Part shown: in pieces, positions 39,583-48,745 of the stretch
Layout of the letters: each line of letters begins with the position of its first letter
Position numbering within the stretch: the stretch's first letter is position 1
Origin: Sphingomonas jatrophae
GTDB lineage: Bacteria; Pseudomonadota; Alphaproteobacteria; Sphingomonadales; Sphingomonadaceae
Length of the DNA: 64,000 bases
Reading direction: 5' to 3'
NCBI RefSeq assembly: GCF_900113315.1
Contig: NZ_FOZG01000002.1
Location: forward strand, 434,001 to 498,000
The notes under the pieces: model-generated
What the model saw: the letters and a program-made list of their open reading frames with translations, nothing else
The model's database searches: none
What the model was told of the DNA's origin: nothing
Translations under genes and position numbers: made by a program

Positions 39583-41534
39583 TGTGCGGCATTGCGGGAT
39601 TGCTGACCACGGGCCGCGTCGAGGAAGCCACCGTCCGCGCCATGGCGGACGCGCTGGCGCACCGCGGACCCGACGGCTCCGGCGTGTGGCGCGACGAGGC
39701 GGCCGGCATCGGTTTCGGCCATCGCCGCCTGTCGATCGTCGATCTGTCGGAGGCGGGGCAGCAGCCCTTTCACTCGCGCTGCGGCCGCTACGTCCTGACG
39801 TTCAACGGCGAGATCTACAATCACGCGCTGCTCCGCCGCGAGCTGGAGGCGCTGGAGGCGATCGAGTGGCGCGGCCATTCGGACACGGAGACGCTGATCG
39901 AGGCGATTGCGCGCTGGGGCCTTGAGGGTGCCCTGCAGCGGTGCAGCGGCATGTTCGCGCTGGGCCTGTGGGATCGCGAAACGCGGCAGCTCAGTCTCGC
40001 CCGCGATCGGGTGGGCGAGAAGCCGCTCTTCTACGGCTGGACTGGCGACAAATTGCTGTTCGCCTCCAGCCTGGCGTCGATCCGGGCGGTGCCGGGCTTC
40101 GTCGCGGAGAGCGATCCCGACATCACCGCGCTTTACCTGCGGTTCAACTACGTGCCCGCGCCGTTCAGCATCCACCGCGGCATCTACAAGGTGATGCCGG
40201 GCACGATCGTGACGCTGGACGCGCGCACCATCGCTGCACCGCCGGTACTACCCCCGGCCGTTCCGTCGCGTGCGCCGGGGCTGGCGTGCAGCCGCTACTG
40301 GTCGCTGGCCGAGGTAGTGCGCGCGGGGAAGCGCGCGCCCGAGCATGATCCCGACCGCGCGCTGGCCGAGCTGGAGCGGACGCTCTCCACCGCCGTCGCG
40401 CAGCAGACCATGGCGGACGTGCCGATCGGCGCCTTCCTGTCGGGCGGCGTCGATTCGTCGCTGATCGTCGCCTTGATGCAGCGCGCCATCGGCTCGCGCG
40501 TGCGCACCTTCACCATCGGCTTCGCCGAGCCCGAGCATGACGAGGCGCCGCACGCCGCCGCCATCGCCCGGCATCTCGGCACCGAGCATCACCAGCATTA
40601 CGTAACCGCCGACGAGTCCGTCGACGTGATCGCGGCGATGCCGTCCATCTATGACGAGCCGTTCGCCGATTCCTCGCAGATCGCGACGCACATCCTCAGC
40701 CGGGTGACGCGGCGCCACGTCACCGTCGCGCTGTCCGGCGATGGCGGGGACGAGCTGTTCGGCGGCTACAACCGCTACACCATGACGAGCCGGATCTTCG
40801 ATCGCCTGTCGCTGGTGCCGGCAAGCGGGCGGCGCGGGCTCGGCCGGTTGCTCGGCGCGGTGTCCGCCGATATGCTCGACCGGCTGGGCGGTCTGCCCTT
40901 CGTGCCCGCATTGCCCATGCTCGGCAACAAGGTGCACAAGGTGGCGCGTGCGATGCGCTCGGGCGGGGAGCTTGCCGAAATTTACGCGGCGTTCACGGAG
41001 GAATGGCACGCCGGCGTGCCGATCGCGCACCCTGCACGGCTGGCGCTGCCGGCGGCAGAGCCGATCGATGGGCTGAGCCGGGAGGAGCAGATGATGTACT
41101 GGGACATCCTCTCCTACCTGCCGGACGACATCATGACCAAGGTGGATCGCGCATCGATGGCGGTGAGCCTGGAAGTGCGCGCGCCGATGCTCGACCGCGA
41201 CGTGATCGCCTGCGCCTGGGCGACGCCGCTGTCGCTCAAGATCCGCGACGGGCAGAGCAAGTGGCTGATGCGGCAGTTGCTCTATCGCCATGTACCGCGC
41301 GCGTTGATCGAGCGGCCCAAGGCGGGCTTCGGCGTGCCGCTCGGCCGCTGGCTGCGCGGGCCTCTTCGGCCCTGGGCCGAAGCGCTGCTGGCGCCGGCCG
41401 CGCTCGCGCAGGTCGAGGGGCTGGACGCGCGTGCGGTGCGGACCCGGTGGGAACAGCATCAGCGCGGCACGCACGACTGGACGGGCGCGCTCTGGTCCGT
41501 GCTGATGCTGATGGGGTGGCAGGGCCGGTGCTGA
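39582..41534 (+). CDS. asnB: Asparagine synthase (glutamine-hydrolysing) family protein
   Basis: A 650-residue class B amidotransferase. Cys2 after the initiator Met is the glutaminase nucleophile (MCGIAGLL), and HRGPDGSG and FNGEIYNH complete the N-terminal site. The synthetase domain has the PP-loop FLSGGVDSSLIVALM (about residue 286), SGDGGDELFGGYNRY and KVDRASMAVSLEVRAPMLD. Such genes are frequent in polysaccharide loci, where they may amidate uronic acids rather than make free asparagine. Its ATG shares one base with the upstream TGA, and it overlaps the next gene by 7 bp. Confidence 0.88.
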   Translation: MCGIAGLLTTGRVEEATVRAMADALAHRGPDGSGVWRDEAAGIGFGHRRLSIVDLSEAGQQPFHSRCGRYVLTFNGEIYNHALLRRELEALEAIEWRGHSDTETLIEAIARWGLEGALQRCSGMFALGLWDRETRQLSLARDRVGEKPLFYGWTGDKLLFASSLASIRAVPGFVAESDPDITALYLRFNYVPAPFSIHRGIYKVMPGTIVTLDARTIAAPPVLPPAVPSRAPGLACSRYWSLAEVVRAGKRAPEHDPDRALAELERTLSTAVAQQTMADVPIGAFLSGGVDSSLIVALMQRAIGSRVRTFTIGFAEPEHDEAPHAAAIARHLGTEHHQHYVTADESVDVIAAMPSIYDEPFADSSQIATHILSRVTRRHVTVALSGDGGDELFGGYNRYTMTSRIFDRLSLVPASGRRGLGRLLGAVSADMLDRLGGLPFVPALPMLGNKVHKVARAMRSGGELAEIYAAFTEEWHAGVPIAHPARLALPAAEPIDGLSREEQMMYWDILSYLPDDIMTKVDRASMAVSLEVRAPMLDRDVIACAWATPLSLKIRDGQSKWLMRQLLYRHVPRALIERPKAGFGVPLGRWLRGPLRPWAEALLAPAALAQVEGLDARAVRTRWEQHQRGTHDWTGALWSVLMLMGWQGRC

Positions 41535-42628
41535 TCTACTGGATCTTCCTCGGCTTTGCGGCGCTGATGGCCCTGCTGGAACAGGGCAACGAGAAGGCCA
41601 ACCAGCGCATTAATTTCCTCTGGATCGTCTTCACCATCGCGCTGGCGCTGTTCATCGGCGGCCGCTGGAAGACCGGCGGCGACTGGGGCAATTATTACAC
41701 CAACCTCCAGCCGTTCTACTGGCTGACGGTGGGTCAGGCGAGCAGCGGGACGAAGGACATCGGCTATACGCTGCTGTCGCTTTTCGCCGCGCAGTTCCCG
41801 ACCGGCATCGTCGTTATCACCATGTTCAGCGGCATCGTCATGGCGGTGGCGCTGATGCTGTTCAGCCTGTCGCAACCGCGGCCGTGGCTGTGCATGACGG
41901 TGGCCTTCCCCTACCTCGTCGTCGTCTGCGGCATGGGCTATATCCGCCAGGGCATCGCCATCTCGTTCATCATGATCGGGATGCTCGCGCTCAGCCGCGA
42001 GAAGGTGGGGCGCTATACGATCTGGGTTGCCATCGGGGCGCTGTTCCACGCGACGGCGCTGGCGCTGATCCCGCTCGGCGGCATCGCCAGCCGGCGAAAC
42101 CGGCTGGTGGTCGCGGCGATCGTGGCAGGCGTCACCATCCTCGCCTTCCGCACGCTGATCGCCGACCGCACGGACACGCTCGTCAGCGCCTATGTCGAGG
42201 CAGAGGCCGAATCCTCGGGCGCTCTGATCCGCGCGTTCATGGGTGCGGTTCCCGGCGCACTGTATCTGATCTTCCGCAGGCAATTCGCCCTGCAGGGCAG
42301 CGACCGGATCGCCTGGACCGCGTTGAGCGCGGCGGCGGTCGCCGCCGTCCCGGCGGTGCTGCTGTTCCAGTCGTCAACCGTGGTGGACCGGCTCGGCCTA
42401 TATCTGCTGCCGGTGCAATGCTTCGTCTATGCGCGACTGCCGGACGCCTTTGCCAAGACGCAGCAGCAGCGGCAGCTCTACGCGGTCGGCAGCATCCTTC
42501 TCTACCTCGTCGTGTTCTTCACGTTCATCAACTACGGCGACCACGCTTATTCGTGGTTTCCTTACCGGTTCTACCTGTTCGAGGACGGGATCTGCCTCGA
42601 ATGCAGCGGCTCCGACCGGACCTATTGA
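41528..42628 (+). CDS. EpsG-family membrane protein (candidate Wzy polymerase)
   Basis: A 366-residue polytopic membrane protein with roughly ten hydrophobic segments. The EpsG family pattern is visible: FIGGRWKTGGDWGNYY in the first periplasmic loop, CGMGYIRQGIAISFIMIGM in the middle, and a C-terminal SWFPYRFYLF segment. EpsG proteins act as Wzy-like polymerases or polysaccharide membrane factors. The GTG at 41528 overlaps asnB and gives the full first helix. It is followed by an ABC flippase two bases later. Confidence 0.8.
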   Translation: MLIYWIFLGFAALMALLEQGNEKANQRINFLWIVFTIALALFIGGRWKTGGDWGNYYTNLQPFYWLTVGQASSGTKDIGYTLLSLFAAQFPTGIVVITMFSGIVMAVALMLFSLSQPRPWLCMTVAFPYLVVVCGMGYIRQGIAISFIMIGMLALSREKVGRYTIWVAIGALFHATALALIPLGGIASRRNRLVVAAIVAGVTILAFRTLIADRTDTLVSAYVEAEAESSGALIRAFMGAVPGALYLIFRRQFALQGSDRIAWTALSAAAVAAVPAVLLFQSSTVVDRLGLYLLPVQCFVYARLPDAFAKTQQQRQLYAVGSILLYLVVFFTFINYGDHAYSWFPYRFYLFEDGICLECSGSDRTY

Positions 42629-42630
42629 CG

Positions 42631-44490
42631 ATGCGTGCGATGCCACCCCCGCAAGCGGCTCCGGTGACCCTGACGCCCGTCGCCAAGGTTCACCCCAACG
42701 ACGCCAGCACGAACGACATGATGGCGGCGGTGCGGCGCCTGTTCGCCCGCCTGAGCGACCGCCGGCGGCGGCAGGCGACGCGCCTGTCGCTGTTCATGCT
42801 GCTGGGCGCGTTCGCCGAGATGGTCAGCATCGGCGCGACGCTGCCGCTGCTGACCCTGCTCGCCGCACCCGAGCAGATGCGGCGGTTCGACCTGTTCACG
42901 CGCATCACCCGCGCGGTCGGCCTGACCGAGGCGACCTTGCTGCCGGCGATCACCGCGCTGTTCGTCGTCGCTGCGATCGCCTGCACCGTCATCCGCCTGC
43001 TGCTGCTGCGCAGCACGCAGAAATTCGTGTTCGGCGTCGGCCACGATCTCGGCGTGCAGCTCTACGATCACCTGCTGCACCAGAGCTACATCTACCACAC
43101 GCTGCACAACAGCGCGGAGGTGCAGGCCGGCATCCAGAAGGTGAACACGATCACCAACCTGTTCCTGCAGCCGCTGATGCAGGGCGTGATCTCGTTCACC
43201 GTGATGATCTTCATCGTCGCCACCCTCGCCTGGGTGGACCCGCTGCTGGCGGCGCTGGCGGTGGGCGGGTTCGGCGGCGTGTACGTGGTCATCTCGCTGA
43301 CCATCAAGCGCGTGCTCCAGCGCAACAGCGGGCGGCTCTCGTCGCTGCTAACGACGCGCATCCAGGCCGTGCAGGAGGGCATGGGCGGCATTCGCGACGT
43401 GCTGATCGAACGCGCACAGCCGCTCTATCTCGCCAAGTTCGCGCGGCTGGACCGGCAGTTTCGCGACGCGCAGTCGCTGACCACCCTGCTCGCCAACGCA
43501 CCGCGCTACCTCGTCGAGGGCATGGGCCTCGTGCTCATCGCGGTGCTGGCCATCTTCATGTCGCGCCAGCCGGGCGGGCTCGTCGCGGCGCTGCCGGCGC
43601 TCGGCGCACTGGCGGTCGGGGCGCAGCGGCTGATGCCGCTCCTCCAGCAGGTCTATTTCGGCTGGTCGCAGATGATGACCAACTATGTGAACCTGACCAA
43701 CGTGCTCGACGTGCTCGACCAGCCGGTCGAGCGGCCGGATCGTGCCGCGGCGCCGCTCCCCTTCGCCAAGGAGGTCGGGCTGTCCGGCGTGTCCTTCGCT
43801 TATGGTGCGGCAGGGCCGGTGCTGAGCGATGTTTCGCTGACCATCCCGAAGGGCGCGCGCGTCGGGCTGGTCGGCCGTACCGGCAGCGGCAAGAGCACGG
43901 TGCTCGACCTGCTGATGGGCCTGCTCGAGCCGCAGCAGGGCGCCGTGCTCGTCGATGGCGCGCCGCTCGCCACCGCGCAGGACCGGTTTCGCTGGCAGGC
44001 GAACATCAATCACGTGCCGCAGGCGGTGTTCCTGTCCGACGACACGCTCGCCGCCAACATCGCCATCGGGCATGACGCGGCCGCGATCGACATGACGCGG
44101 GTGCGCGCCGCGGCGGCGGCGGCGCATGCCGCCGAGTTCATCGAGGCGTTGCCCGATGGCTATGCCAGCACCGTCGGCGAACAGGGCATGCGCCTGTCGG
44201 GCGGCCAGCGGCAGCGCATCGGCCTCGCCCGCGCGCTCTACGCCCGCCGCCCGGTGCTGGTGCTCGACGAGGCGACCAGCGCGCTGGATGCGGATACGGA
44301 GGCGGCGGTGATGGAGTCGATCCGCCAGCTCGATGCCGACCTCACCGTGATCATCGTCGCGCACCGGCTGAGCACGCTGCGCCACTGCTCCACCATCATC
44401 CGCCTCGATGGCGGCCAGATCGTCGCGACGGGATCGTACGAAGCGGTGATCGGCGACACTGCCGGCGGTGCGCAGGTAGCTATGGCATGA
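42631..44490 (+). CDS. PglK-like ABC transporter / lipid-linked glycan flippase
   Basis: A 619-residue fused ABC half-transporter with six N-terminal transmembrane helices (about 40-340) starting SLFMLLGAFAEMVSIGATLP, a PglK-like sequence. The nucleotide-binding domain has Walker A GRTGSGKSTVLD (about 414), signature LSGGQRQRIGLARAL (about 519), Walker B LVLDEATSALD (about 543) and the H-loop VAHRLS. PglK flips undecaprenyl-linked oligosaccharides. It is the second flippase candidate in the locus. Its stop overlaps the next glycosyltransferase by 4 bp. Confidence 0.85.
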   Translation: MRAMPPPQAAPVTLTPVAKVHPNDASTNDMMAAVRRLFARLSDRRRRQATRLSLFMLLGAFAEMVSIGATLPLLTLLAAPEQMRRFDLFTRITRAVGLTEATLLPAITALFVVAAIACTVIRLLLLRSTQKFVFGVGHDLGVQLYDHLLHQSYIYHTLHNSAEVQAGIQKVNTITNLFLQPLMQGVISFTVMIFIVATLAWVDPLLAALAVGGFGGVYVVISLTIKRVLQRNSGRLSSLLTTRIQAVQEGMGGIRDVLIERAQPLYLAKFARLDRQFRDAQSLTTLLANAPRYLVEGMGLVLIAVLAIFMSRQPGGLVAALPALGALAVGAQRLMPLLQQVYFGWSQMMTNYVNLTNVLDVLDQPVERPDRAAAPLPFAKEVGLSGVSFAYGAAGPVLSDVSLTIPKGARVGLVGRTGSGKSTVLDLLMGLLEPQQGAVLVDGAPLATAQDRFRWQANINHVPQAVFLSDDTLAANIAIGHDAAAIDMTRVRAAAAAAHAAEFIEALPDGYASTVGEQGMRLSGGQRQRIGLARALYARRPVLVLDEATSALDADTEAAVMESIRQLDADLTVIIVAHRLSTLRHCSTIIRLDGGQIVATGSYEAVIGDTAGGAQVAMA

Positions 44491-45365
44491 CCGTGCCCGC
44501 CGTCAGCGTCGTCATCCCGACATGGAATAGCGAAGCGACGCTCGCGCGCGCGCTTGCCTCGATTGACGATCCGCACGCGGAACTGCTGATCGTCGACGAC
44601 CGCTCGGACGATGCCGCGGCGCTCGCGGCGATCGTCGCGGCCGATCCGCGCGCGCGGCTGATCCTGAAGCCGGCGCGCACCAATGCCGCCCATTCCCGCG
44701 CCATCGGCCTTGCCGAGGCGCGCGGCGAGATCGTCCTGTTCCTCGATTCGGACGATCACCACCTTTCCGGCCACGCCGCCCGCCGCCGCAGGCTCCACGC
44801 GGAGACGGGCGCGAGCGTGGTGATCGGGCGGTTCCGGCTGGACGACGGCGCCCGCACCTGGGATCCGCCGATCGCAGGCTATGACGGTGGCGAGATCGAG
44901 GATTATATCTTCGCGCAGGGCGGCGATGCACGCTCCTCCGCCCTGTCCGTCGCGCCTCACAAGCTGCGGGGCACGACGTTCGACCAGACACTGGCCAAGC
45001 ATCAGGACTGGGGCTTCGTGCTCGCCGCGCAGCGCAATGGCGAGCGGATCGGCTTCGATCCGGTGCCCGGCGTCGTCATCTCGACCGGCGGCGACACGCG
45101 GATGAGCGCGCGCTCCAACGTGGAGGCGAGCCTTGCCTTCGCGCGCGATCTCTTGCGCGCCGATGCGAACCGCCGCCGCTTCCTGCTCGGCCGGCTGCGC
45201 ACCAGCCTGCGCCTGCACGATCTGGCGGCCGCGCGCCGCTTCCGCGCCGCTTTGCTCGCACAGCGGCCGAGTGCGCGTGAGCGGTGGGGCAGCTTGCTGC
45301 TGCTGCTGGCGGGCACGCTCGGCATCGCCACGCCGCTCCACCGCCTGCTGGCGGCCCGGCGATGA
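44487..45365 (+). CDS. GT2-family glycosyltransferase
   Basis: A 292-residue GT-A enzyme. VSVVIPTWNSEATLARAL, LLIVDDRSDDAAA, RTNAAHSRAIGLAEARGE and the metal-binding FLDSDDHH are clear. The second half is less conserved (FDQTLAKHQDWGFVLAAQ). ATGA overlaps occur at both ends. Donor and acceptor are unknown. Confidence 0.85.
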   Translation: MTVPAVSVVIPTWNSEATLARALASIDDPHAELLIVDDRSDDAAALAAIVAADPRARLILKPARTNAAHSRAIGLAEARGEIVLFLDSDDHHLSGHAARRRRLHAETGASVVIGRFRLDDGARTWDPPIAGYDGGEIEDYIFAQGGDARSSALSVAPHKLRGTTFDQTLAKHQDWGFVLAAQRNGERIGFDPVPGVVISTGGDTRMSARSNVEASLAFARDLLRADANRRRFLLGRLRTSLRLHDLAAARRFRAALLAQRPSARERWGSLLLLLAGTLGIATPLHRLLAARR

Positions 45366-46441
45366 CCGACAAAGCGGAAGAAACGACGCCCTGCATCGTC
45401 CACGTCATTCCCTATGATGGGATCGGCGGCGTGGAGACCGCCGCCGCCACCGTGTCTGCCGGACCCCATGCCGGTTTCACCTTCCGCAAGGCCTATGTGG
45501 CGAGCAAGCACCCTGCCCCGCCGCGCGCCTATGTCTGGGAGCCGGGCATCGGGCCGGAGAACAATCCGATCGCCTTCGCGCGCACGATCCGGCACCTGCT
45601 GCGGCTGCGGCCGGACGTGCTGGTCCTGTCGCTGTGGCGTGCCTGCATCGTCGGGCTCGTCGTGAAGGTGCTTCGCCCGCGCACGCGGCTGGTGCTGTTC
45701 CTGCACAACATCCACAATTCCAATTGGATCGATGCCGCGCTGACCCGGATGACGGCGAGACGGGCGGCGGCTATCTGGGCCGATTCCGCGTCCACCGCGT
45801 CGCTGCGCCTCGGCGAGGCCTTCAAGGGCCGTGCCCGCCCGATCTCCTTCCTCACCACGCGGATCGAGCGGGTGGCGGAGCCCGCCCCAGCGCCGACCTT
45901 CATCACCTGGGGGCGCCTGCACCCGCGCAAGCGGATCGAGCTCGCCATCGAGTTCTTCGCCTGCATCCACGCACGCCACCCGCAGGCGCGCTTCGACATC
46001 ATCGGTCCCGACCGGGGCGAGCAGGCCATGCTGGAAGGCCGTGTGGCGGCCTTGAACCTGCAGGACGCGGTCCGCTTCCTCGGCCCGGCCGATCTGGGCG
46101 CGATCACCGACCATGCGGCGCGATCCGCCTTCTTCATCCAGACCAGCCGGGCCGAAGGCATGGGCATGGCGGTGATCGAGGCGATGCAATTCGGCCTCGT
46201 GCCGATCGTGACGCCGGTCGGCGAGATCGGCCGCTATGTCGAGGATGGCGCGAACGGCATCTGGTTCAGCACACCGGCGGACACCTGCACGCGGGTCGAC
46301 GCGCTGCTGACCGATCCGGCGGCGTTCCGCGCGGTCAGCGATGCGGCGGCGCGGACGTGGACGGATCGCCCGCTTTACCGTGACGAGTTCCTCGCCGCCT
46401 GCGGTGAGCTGGCGCGCGCGCTCGGGTCGCCCCGACCGTGA
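45362..46441 (+). CDS. GT4-family glycosyltransferase
   Basis: A 359-residue GT-B enzyme with N-terminal HVIPYDGIGGVETAAATVS and LHNIHNSNWIDAAL. The C-terminal domain has ITWGRLHPRKRIELAIEFF, FDIIGPDRGEQ and the EX7E-type TSRAEGMGMAVIEAMQFG. It is coupled to both neighbours by 4-bp overlaps. Confidence 0.86.
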   Translation: MTDKAEETTPCIVHVIPYDGIGGVETAAATVSAGPHAGFTFRKAYVASKHPAPPRAYVWEPGIGPENNPIAFARTIRHLLRLRPDVLVLSLWRACIVGLVVKVLRPRTRLVLFLHNIHNSNWIDAALTRMTARRAAAIWADSASTASLRLGEAFKGRARPISFLTTRIERVAEPAPAPTFITWGRLHPRKRIELAIEFFACIHARHPQARFDIIGPDRGEQAMLEGRVAALNLQDAVRFLGPADLGAITDHAARSAFFIQTSRAEGMGMAVIEAMQFGLVPIVTPVGEIGRYVEDGANGIWFSTPADTCTRVDALLTDPAAFRAVSDAAARTWTDRPLYRDEFLAACGELARALGSPRP

Positions 46442-47562
46442 AGATCGTCGCCACCGTCAATGCGGCGTGGAACCTCGTCAACTTCCGCATGGGCGTGCTG
46501 CGCGCACTGCTCGACGCCGGCTATGAAGTCGTGGCGATCACGCCCGAGGACACCGCCTCCCGCGCGATCCTGGAGGGGGCCGGCATCCGGCTGGTGCCGC
46601 TGGCGATGGACAGTGCGGGCGTGTCGCCGCGCCGCGATCTCGCGCTGCTTGCCGGCTACATGCGCATTCTGGCGCGAGAGCGGCCGGCGGCGATGCTCGG
46701 CTACACGATCAAGCCGAACGTCTATGGCTCACTTGCCGCGCGCGCGCTCGGCATTCCGACGCTCAACAACATTTCAGGCCTCGGCACCGGCTTCATGCGG
46801 CCGGGCCTGCTCAACCGCGTGGTGCGCGGGCTCTACCGTGTCGGGCTGGCCGGTGCGCACACGGTATTCTTCCAGAACGAGGATGATCGCGCGCAGTTCG
46901 CCGCGCTGAAGCTGGTGCGGGCGGAGCGGACGGTGCTGCTGCCGGGCTCGGGCATCGATCTCGACCGCTTCGCCGCCGCGCCGCCCAACGATCCCGCCGC
47001 GCCGCTGCGCTTCCTGCTGGTCGCGCGGATGCTGTGGGACAAGGGCGTCGGCGAATATGTCGAGGCCGCACGCATGGTGAAGGCGGATCACCCGGAGGTC
47101 CGCTTCGGGCTGCTCGGCGGCATCGGCGCGGAGAACCGCACCGCCATCCCTGCCGAGACGGTGGCCGCCTGGGTGCGCGAGGGCGTGGTGGAACATCATC
47201 CGCCGGTCGACGATGTGCGCGCGCCGATGGCGGCGGCCGACGTGATCGTGCTGCCATCGTACCGCGAGGGCACGTCGCGCGTGCTGCTGGAGGCCTCCGC
47301 GCTCGCCCGGCCGATGATCACCACCGACGTGCCCGGGTGCCGCGACGTGGTGGCGGACGGGGTCGAGGGGCTGCTGGTGCCGGCCAAGGATGCCGCCGGG
47401 CTGGCCGCAGCGATGCGCCGCATGATCGCCATGACGGCGGCGGAGCGCACCGCCATGGGCCGGCGCGCACGCGCACGGGCCGAGCGGGACTATGCCGAGC
47501 AGCGCGTGATCGACATCTATCTCGACCGGGTGGCCCGGGCGGTGAACCGGCAGCATCCTTGA
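46438..47562 (+). CDS. GT4-family glycosyltransferase, PglA-like
   Basis: A 374-residue GT-B enzyme with a GTG start. The segment LGYTIKPNVYGSLAARALGI, then LNNISGLGTGFMRPG, resembles PglA-type HexNAc transferases acting on undecaprenyl-linked bacillosamine. The C-terminal domain has FLLVARMLWDKGVGEYVEAA and PSYREGTSRVLLEASALARP. A second-sugar HexNAc transfer, matching the PglK-like flippase nearby, is a reasonable inference. Confidence 0.85.
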   Translation: MKIVATVNAAWNLVNFRMGVLRALLDAGYEVVAITPEDTASRAILEGAGIRLVPLAMDSAGVSPRRDLALLAGYMRILARERPAAMLGYTIKPNVYGSLAARALGIPTLNNISGLGTGFMRPGLLNRVVRGLYRVGLAGAHTVFFQNEDDRAQFAALKLVRAERTVLLPGSGIDLDRFAAAPPNDPAAPLRFLLVARMLWDKGVGEYVEAARMVKADHPEVRFGLLGGIGAENRTAIPAETVAAWVREGVVEHHPPVDDVRAPMAAADVIVLPSYREGTSRVLLEASALARPMITTDVPGCRDVVADGVEGLLVPAKDAAGLAAAMRRMIAMTAAERTAMGRRARARAERDYAEQRVIDIYLDRVARAVNRQHP

Positions 47563-47564
47563 CA

Positions 47565-47603
47565 ATGCCGGATGCGGCCGTAACGGTCCCGGCCCTGCCA
47601 TGA
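47565..47603 (+). CDS. Possible 12-codon coupling ORF between glycosyltransferase genes
   Basis: ATG at 47565, three bases after the upstream stop, opens MPDAAVTVPALP and its TGA overlaps the next ATG at 47600 (ATGA). It has no good ribosome-binding site. It is listed because similar bridging ORFs recur in this locus. Confidence 0.2.
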   Translation: MPDAAVTVPALP

Positions 47604-48745
47604 CAGCCCCCGATCCTGAAGATCGCAGCGCGCCGCTGAAGATCTGCGTTGCGGTCGCGCGCTTCTCGTTCACGGGCGTGCCGCTGGCGCAGATCCGTCT
47701 CGCCCGGGCGCTGGCGGCGCGCGGCCACGACGTGGAGCTGCTGTTCGGGGAGGCACCGCAGAGCGGATTGCCCGACATGGGCGGCGCCCGCCTGGTGATC
47801 CTCGGCTGCGCTTCGGTGCGGCAGATGGTGGGGCCGCTGTGCGCCTATCTGCGCCGGGCGCAGCCGGATGTGGTCTTCTCCTCGCAGGATCATCTGAACG
47901 GCGCGATGCTGCTCGCCGCGATCCTGACGCGCTCCAGGGCGAAGATCAGCGGCTCCTGCCGGGTGAACCCCTTCTACACCTATTCGAACCGGCCGTTCAC
48001 CCGGAAGTGGCTGTTCCGGCAGGCGATGCGCGCGGTGATGTGGCGGGCGGACGCGCTGACCTGCGTGTCGACCGCGATGATCGACGAATATCGCGTCTTC
48101 TTCCGCGATCCGCCGCACGTCACCGTCCACAATCTGATCGACGACGCACCGTCGCGCGCGCGGATCGGCGAGCCGGTCGAGCATCCGTGGTTCACCGCCA
48201 AGGACCGGCCGATCGTCGTCACCGCCGGCACGCTGTCGCCGCGCAAGGGACATGGCGACCTGATCGCCGCCTTCGCCCGGCTGGTGGAGCAAAAGCGCGA
48301 CATCCGCCTCGTCATCTTCGGCGAGGGCCCGTCGCGCACCGAGCTGGAGGCGCAGGTCGCCGCGCTCGGCATCGGGGATCGCGTCTCCATGCCCGGCAAG
48401 GTGGCCAATCCGCTGCGTTATTTCGCGCGTGCCGATGTGTTCGCGCTGACATCGCATTTCGAGGGGCTGCCCAACGTCCTGATCGAGGCGATGATGTGCG
48501 GGTGCAGCCTCGTCGCCACCGATTGCCCGAGCGGATCGTCCGAGGCGCTGGGCCACGGCCGCTATGGACGGGTGGTGCCGGTGGGCGACGTGCCGGCAAT
48601 CGCCGATGCAATCGGGGCGCAGCTCGATCACCCGACCGATCCTGCGCTGCTGGAGGAGGGCGTTCGCCGGTTCGCCGAGGACACGGTGATCGAGCGCCAC
48701 TTCGCCCTGCTCGGCCTGACCGGGCGCGAGCGGGTCGAAGCATGA
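47600..48745 (+). CDS. GT4-family glycosyltransferase
   Basis: A 381-residue GT-B enzyme. N-terminal FSFTGVPLAQIRLARALAAR and VFSSQDHLNGAML are followed by the C-terminal VTAGTLSPRKGHGDLIAAF and TSHFEGLPNVLIEAMMCGCS motif. The closest visible relatives are the GT4 at 32547 and other N-acetylgalactosaminyl/galactosyl transferases, but the sugar is not predictable. It overlaps the sulfotransferase by 4 bp. Confidence 0.87.
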   Translation: MTAPDPEDRSAPLKICVAVARFSFTGVPLAQIRLARALAARGHDVELLFGEAPQSGLPDMGGARLVILGCASVRQMVGPLCAYLRRAQPDVVFSSQDHLNGAMLLAAILTRSRAKISGSCRVNPFYTYSNRPFTRKWLFRQAMRAVMWRADALTCVSTAMIDEYRVFFRDPPHVTVHNLIDDAPSRARIGEPVEHPWFTAKDRPIVVTAGTLSPRKGHGDLIAAFARLVEQKRDIRLVIFGEGPSRTELEAQVAALGIGDRVSMPGKVANPLRYFARADVFALTSHFEGLPNVLIEAMMCGCSLVATDCPSGSSEALGHGRYGRVVPVGDVPAIADAIGAQLDHPTDPALLEEGVRRFAEDTVIERHFALLGLTGRERVEA

